Positions 61,815-64,000 of a stretch of DNA of 64,000 bases are shown in pieces. Made by a program: the position numbers and the translations under genes. The notes beneath the pieces are model-generated. The model was not told the DNA's origin, ran no database searches, and was given only the letters and a program-made list of their open reading frames with translations. Within the stretch, counting starts at the first letter, position 1; each line of letters starts with the position of its first letter. This DNA is from Clostridium collagenovorans DSM 3089 (GTDB lineage: Bacteria; Bacillota; Clostridia; Clostridiales; Clostridiaceae): positions 806,001-870,000 of the forward strand of contig NZ_FQXP01000003.1 in the NCBI RefSeq assembly GCF_900130005.1, given 5' to 3'.

Positions 61815-61844
61815 ATTATAGTACTAACATTTAATATATGTCAA
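61815..61844 (-). promoter_or_regulatory. Sigma-A promoter of the aroF leader
   Basis: On the minus strand TTGACA (61844-61839), 18-base spacer, TATAAT (61820-61815): perfect consensus boxes. It lies between the Tim44-like gene and the leader ORF. Confidence 0.8.
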
Positions 61845-61861
61845 TACATTATTTTGAACTA

Positions 61862-62620
61862 TTACATTTTTCTATTAATAAAAGTGCTTTCATCAACATC
61901 TTCTTTTTGAAGTATTTCATCCAATACCCAATTATCATTACCTCTTATAAACTTCCAATACTCCACAAAACTTTGGTGTCTTGGTACTCCACCCTTTATA
62001 CTGCCTGTTAAGGTATCTACAGTGTAATCAATCATAGATGCTTCAATAAAAAACCATATGGTATCATTGCTATCTTCTTCAAAATCTACAACTCCAACAG
62101 GCTTTAATTTTAGAAGTCTTATATCTTCTAACATATTTATTTCATTTCTCATTTTCATCCATTCTAACTTAGTTTGATGCGAATTATATATTGCTTCACT
62201 GATACAATCCGAAGCAATATTCATATCTCCTTTAGTCCACGCTCCTTGTACCCTATAAAATACCTCTTCTGCCCTTTTTCTTATACTCTTATAATCCCAA
62301 GTGCAATCCTCTTTGCTAAGGTTACTCATGAACTCCTTACTTTTCTTTCTTTTAAAACTTATTCTTACTTTATAAACTATAGTAGTTCCTGATACAAGCA
62401 CAGTCATCCATATAAAGCTCATTACATTACTAAGCGGAGTCCCTTTTGTACTACTTCCTCTACTTGAGGAATGACTACTAGAAGAAGAGCTACTTCCTCC
62501 ACCTCCGCCGCCACCGCCGCCTCCACCTCCTCCTGCTCTTGCAAGAACCACTGAAGAACTCTGTATTATAAGACATGTTAATATACTCATAATTATTAAT
62601 GCTTTTCTATATTTTTTCAT
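61862..62620 (-). CDS. Secreted/membrane Tim44-like domain protein, paralogue 1
   Basis: The 252-residue product has a signal sequence (residues 5-27, IMSILTCLIIQSSSVVLA). A tract of 13 glycines and a Ser-rich stretch (30-58) follow, then a membrane helix (about 68-88). A Tim44/MBA1-like domain ends the protein (about 105-252): YRVQGAWTKGDMNIASDCIS, DIRLLKLKPVGVVDFEED, YWKFIRGNDNWVLDEIL. Role unknown; the domain is a lipid- or peptide-binding NTF2-like fold in other proteins. GGGG lies 9 bases before ATG. Its neighbour at 62685 is clearly a paralogue. Confidence 0.8.
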   Translation of the reverse strand: MKKYRKALIIMSILTCLIIQSSSVVLARAGGGGGGGGGGGGGSSSSSSSHSSSRGSSTKGTPLSNVMSFIWMTVLVSGTTIVYKVRISFKRKKSKEFMSNLSKEDCTWDYKSIRKRAEEVFYRVQGAWTKGDMNIASDCISEAIYNSHQTKLEWMKMRNEINMLEDIRLLKLKPVGVVDFEEDSNDTIWFFIEASMIDYTVDTLTGSIKGGVPRHQSFVEYWKFIRGNDNWVLDEILQKEDVDESTFINRKM

Positions 62621-62684
62621 CCTTTTTCCCCTAAATTAAAACGTATTTTAGATTTGTTTCCAAATATACACATATAAGTTTTTA

Positions 62685-63434
62685 TCACAATTTAATATTT
62701 TTAAAAGCGTGCTCTTTAATTTCATCAGTCTGTAGTATTTCATCTAATATCCAAGTATCAGAATTCCTTATAAATTTCCAATATTCTTGAAATATGCCTG
62801 TTGTATTTCCATTTCTTTTTATTTTTCCTTGTACATTATCTATATCATAGTCCTTCATTGAAGCCTTAATAAGAAACCAAATACTATCACCTACATCATC
62901 CTTACAGTCAGTAACTGATATTGGCTCTATTTTTAAAAGTCTGATGTCATCTATAAAATTTGCCTTTCCCATCAGTGTCATGAACCTCAATGAATCATTA
63001 TGTCTATAATATATCTTATTGCTTATGCAGTCTCTTGCCATGTCCATATTTTGCATTTGCCAAGCCTCTTGCACTCTATAAAACACTTCTGCTACTCGCC
63101 CTTCTATCTCATCATAATCCCAATCCTTATCTTCATTGCTTAGCTCTTCTATAAATTCCTTTCCTTCTTCTGCTCTCCTTTTCATATTAACTCTATAAAG
63201 CAAGCCTGGAACGGCAATTGCAACCATTATAACTATAAAAAGTTTTATTTGTTCTGGAGAGCCAAGCTGCCCTCTTCTCCTTAAAGAACTGTATCTTCTT
63301 GAAGATGAACTACTTCCACCACCTCCACCACCTCCACCACCGCCGCCTGCTCTTGCAAGAACCAATGGGGAACTTTGAACTAAAAGACATATTGAAACCG
63401 CTAATATTGTAAGTAACTTTCTACATTTTTTCAT
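62685..63434 (-). CDS. Secreted/membrane Tim44-like domain protein, paralogue 2
   Basis: The 249-residue product has the same layout as its downstream neighbour. It has a signal sequence ending VLARAGGGG, a glycine tract, a Ser/Arg stretch, a membrane helix (about 65-80) and a Tim44-like domain with FYRVQEAWQMQNMDMARDCI, DIRLLKIEPISVTDCKDD and EYWKFIRNSDTWILDEIL. The conserved FYRVQ.AW and EYWKFIR.. WILDEIL segments mark an ancient tandem duplication. A weak GAGGT site lies well upstream of ATG. Confidence 0.8.
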   Translation of the reverse strand: MKKCRKLLTILAVSICLLVQSSPLVLARAGGGGGGGGGGGSSSSSRRYSSLRRRGQLGSPEQIKLFIVIMVAIAVPGLLYRVNMKRRAEEGKEFIEELSNEDKDWDYDEIEGRVAEVFYRVQEAWQMQNMDMARDCISNKIYYRHNDSLRFMTLMGKANFIDDIRLLKIEPISVTDCKDDVGDSIWFLIKASMKDYDIDNVQGKIKRNGNTTGIFQEYWKFIRNSDTWILDEILQTDEIKEHAFKNIKL

Positions 63435-63526
63435 TTCACTAAATACCTCTACATAAATTAATTACTCAATTTCCATTCTTCTTTATGTTATTTTAGTAAA
63501 ATATTTTCTAAGTTTTATATTATTGT

Positions 63527-64000
63527 TTATAACTTATTTATTTTATCTATTAGTTTTTTGTATACTTCCTGCATGTGTGGCTCTGTACTACTACTTATGA
63601 CTTCATTGATAGGAATCCATTTTACCCCACTATTTTCATCCTCTTTTACTTTAAGAGTTTCTTTTTCCTCAGCTTGCAATAAAAAAGTAACTGATAAGTG
63701 TAAATGTGCTGATACATATTTACCTCTTTTCATGTGTCCCACAACAGGTAATACCTCTATAGAGAATATATTTTTTATAATAGGCTCCACCTTTGTTACA
63801 CCTGTTTCTTCCTTAGCTTCTCTTATTGCAACTGCAAGTAAATCTTCTTCTTCATCAGCATGTCCACCAACCCATGACCATGAATTATATATATTATGAT
63901 AAACCATTAAAACTTTATCTCTATCCTTATTTACTATAAAAGCTGAACTAGTTACATGGGCAATTTCATTTTGTCTACTTAAAATGTCTTTGAAATTCTC
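63527..64000 (-). CDS. Nudix hydrolase, 5' end beyond the window
   Basis: The frame stays open to the right edge; codons before the internal ATG at 63907 still look like the family's first strands (HVTSSAFIVNKDRDKVLMVY). The Nudix box is complete: GGHADEEEDLLAVAIREAKE, EETGV. At least 157 residues are present and the start is missing. Such proteins hydrolyse nucleoside diphosphates linked to another group; substrate unknown. Confidence 0.88.
   Translation of the reverse strand, partial: ENFKDILSRQNEIAHVTSSAFIVNKDRDKVLMVYHNIYNSWSWVGGHADEEEDLLAVAIREAKEETGVTKVEPIIKNIFSIEVLPVVGHMKRGKYVSAHLHLSVTFLLQAEEKETLKVKEDENSGVKWIPINEVISSSTEPHMQEVYKKLIDKINKL

Noticed and set aside
61541..61860. T-box riboswitch in front of aroF
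   Set aside because: No AGGGTGGNACCGCG-like T-box sequence or specifier layout was found; the features fit a translated leader better.
62480..63350. Gly/Ser-coding repeats as a CRISPR or satellite array
   Set aside because: They are in-frame codon repeats within two paralogous genes, not spaced repeats.

Overview
The window is a piece of a very AT-rich Firmicutes chromosome, most likely a spore-forming Clostridium (sensu stricto). The grounds are the AT bias, the strong AGGAGG-type ribosome binding sites with frequent GTG and TTG starts, an SpoVB sporulation flippase, a TPP-riboswitch-controlled anaerobic thiazole operon (ThiH type), GGDEF/HD-GYP signalling proteins, a LUD-domain protein, DUF554 and a CotJC-like ferritin. 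I cannot name the species. Most genes lie on the minus strand, as mono- or bicistronic units separated by clear stem-loop terminators. I see no rRNA, tRNA, CRISPR array, transposase or integrase.

Layout. 1-16 kb: a partial gene, a secreted sugar-dehydrogenase-like propeller, two lipid-II/polysaccharide flippases (SpoVB, MurJ type), a pseudouridine synthase, an M20 amidohydrolase, exonuclease III, shikimate dehydrogenase, an APH-type kinase, a diguanylate cyclase, GlnRS and two lipoproteins. 15.3-19.1 kb: thiSFGH plus a ThiE/TenI protein behind a TPP riboswitch and terminator. 19-31 kb: accessory metabolism, including a rhodanese fusion, LUD protein, alpha/beta hydrolase, GGDEF/HD-GYP protein, threonine aldolase and a ComEC-like metallohydrolase. 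31-41.7 kb: a SWIM/SNF2 ATPase, a cystine-type ABC permease and binding protein without an ATPase, a PHP protein, an orphan PglX methyltransferase and a secreted phytase-like phosphatase.

42.08-46.1 kb is the accessory highlight. It is a tight minus-strand operon with visibly richer GC and different codon use, coding for a six-protein cell-surface system: a large beta-helix-like protein, a membrane-anchored protein, two secreted proteins sharing a C-terminal module with the large one, a QTGD-anchored wall protein, and a short ORF that looks cut off. A strong promoter with two 10-bp direct repeats of 21-bp period sits upstream. Fragments of disrupted genes flank it, so it looks like horizontally acquired DNA without mobility genes.

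46.4-64 kb: nitronate monooxygenase, a secreted amidase, an FMN reductase, an ABC exporter, a YkuD transpeptidase, a HAD protein, an XRE-DUF3169-ABC (NatAB-like) cluster, a cupin, a ferritin-like protein, DUF554, a LacI regulator, DAHP synthase (aroF), a tandem pair of Tim44-like secreted proteins and a partial Nudix hydrolase. aroF is preceded by a sigma-A-type promoter, a 58-codon ORF rich in Trp, Phe and Tyr, and a rho-independent terminator. That is the layout of leader-peptide attenuation by aromatic amino acids.

Starts were moved from the longest possible ORF wherever a Shine-Dalgarno site clearly chose an inner codon. Functions are assigned from motif reading only; no database search was possible.
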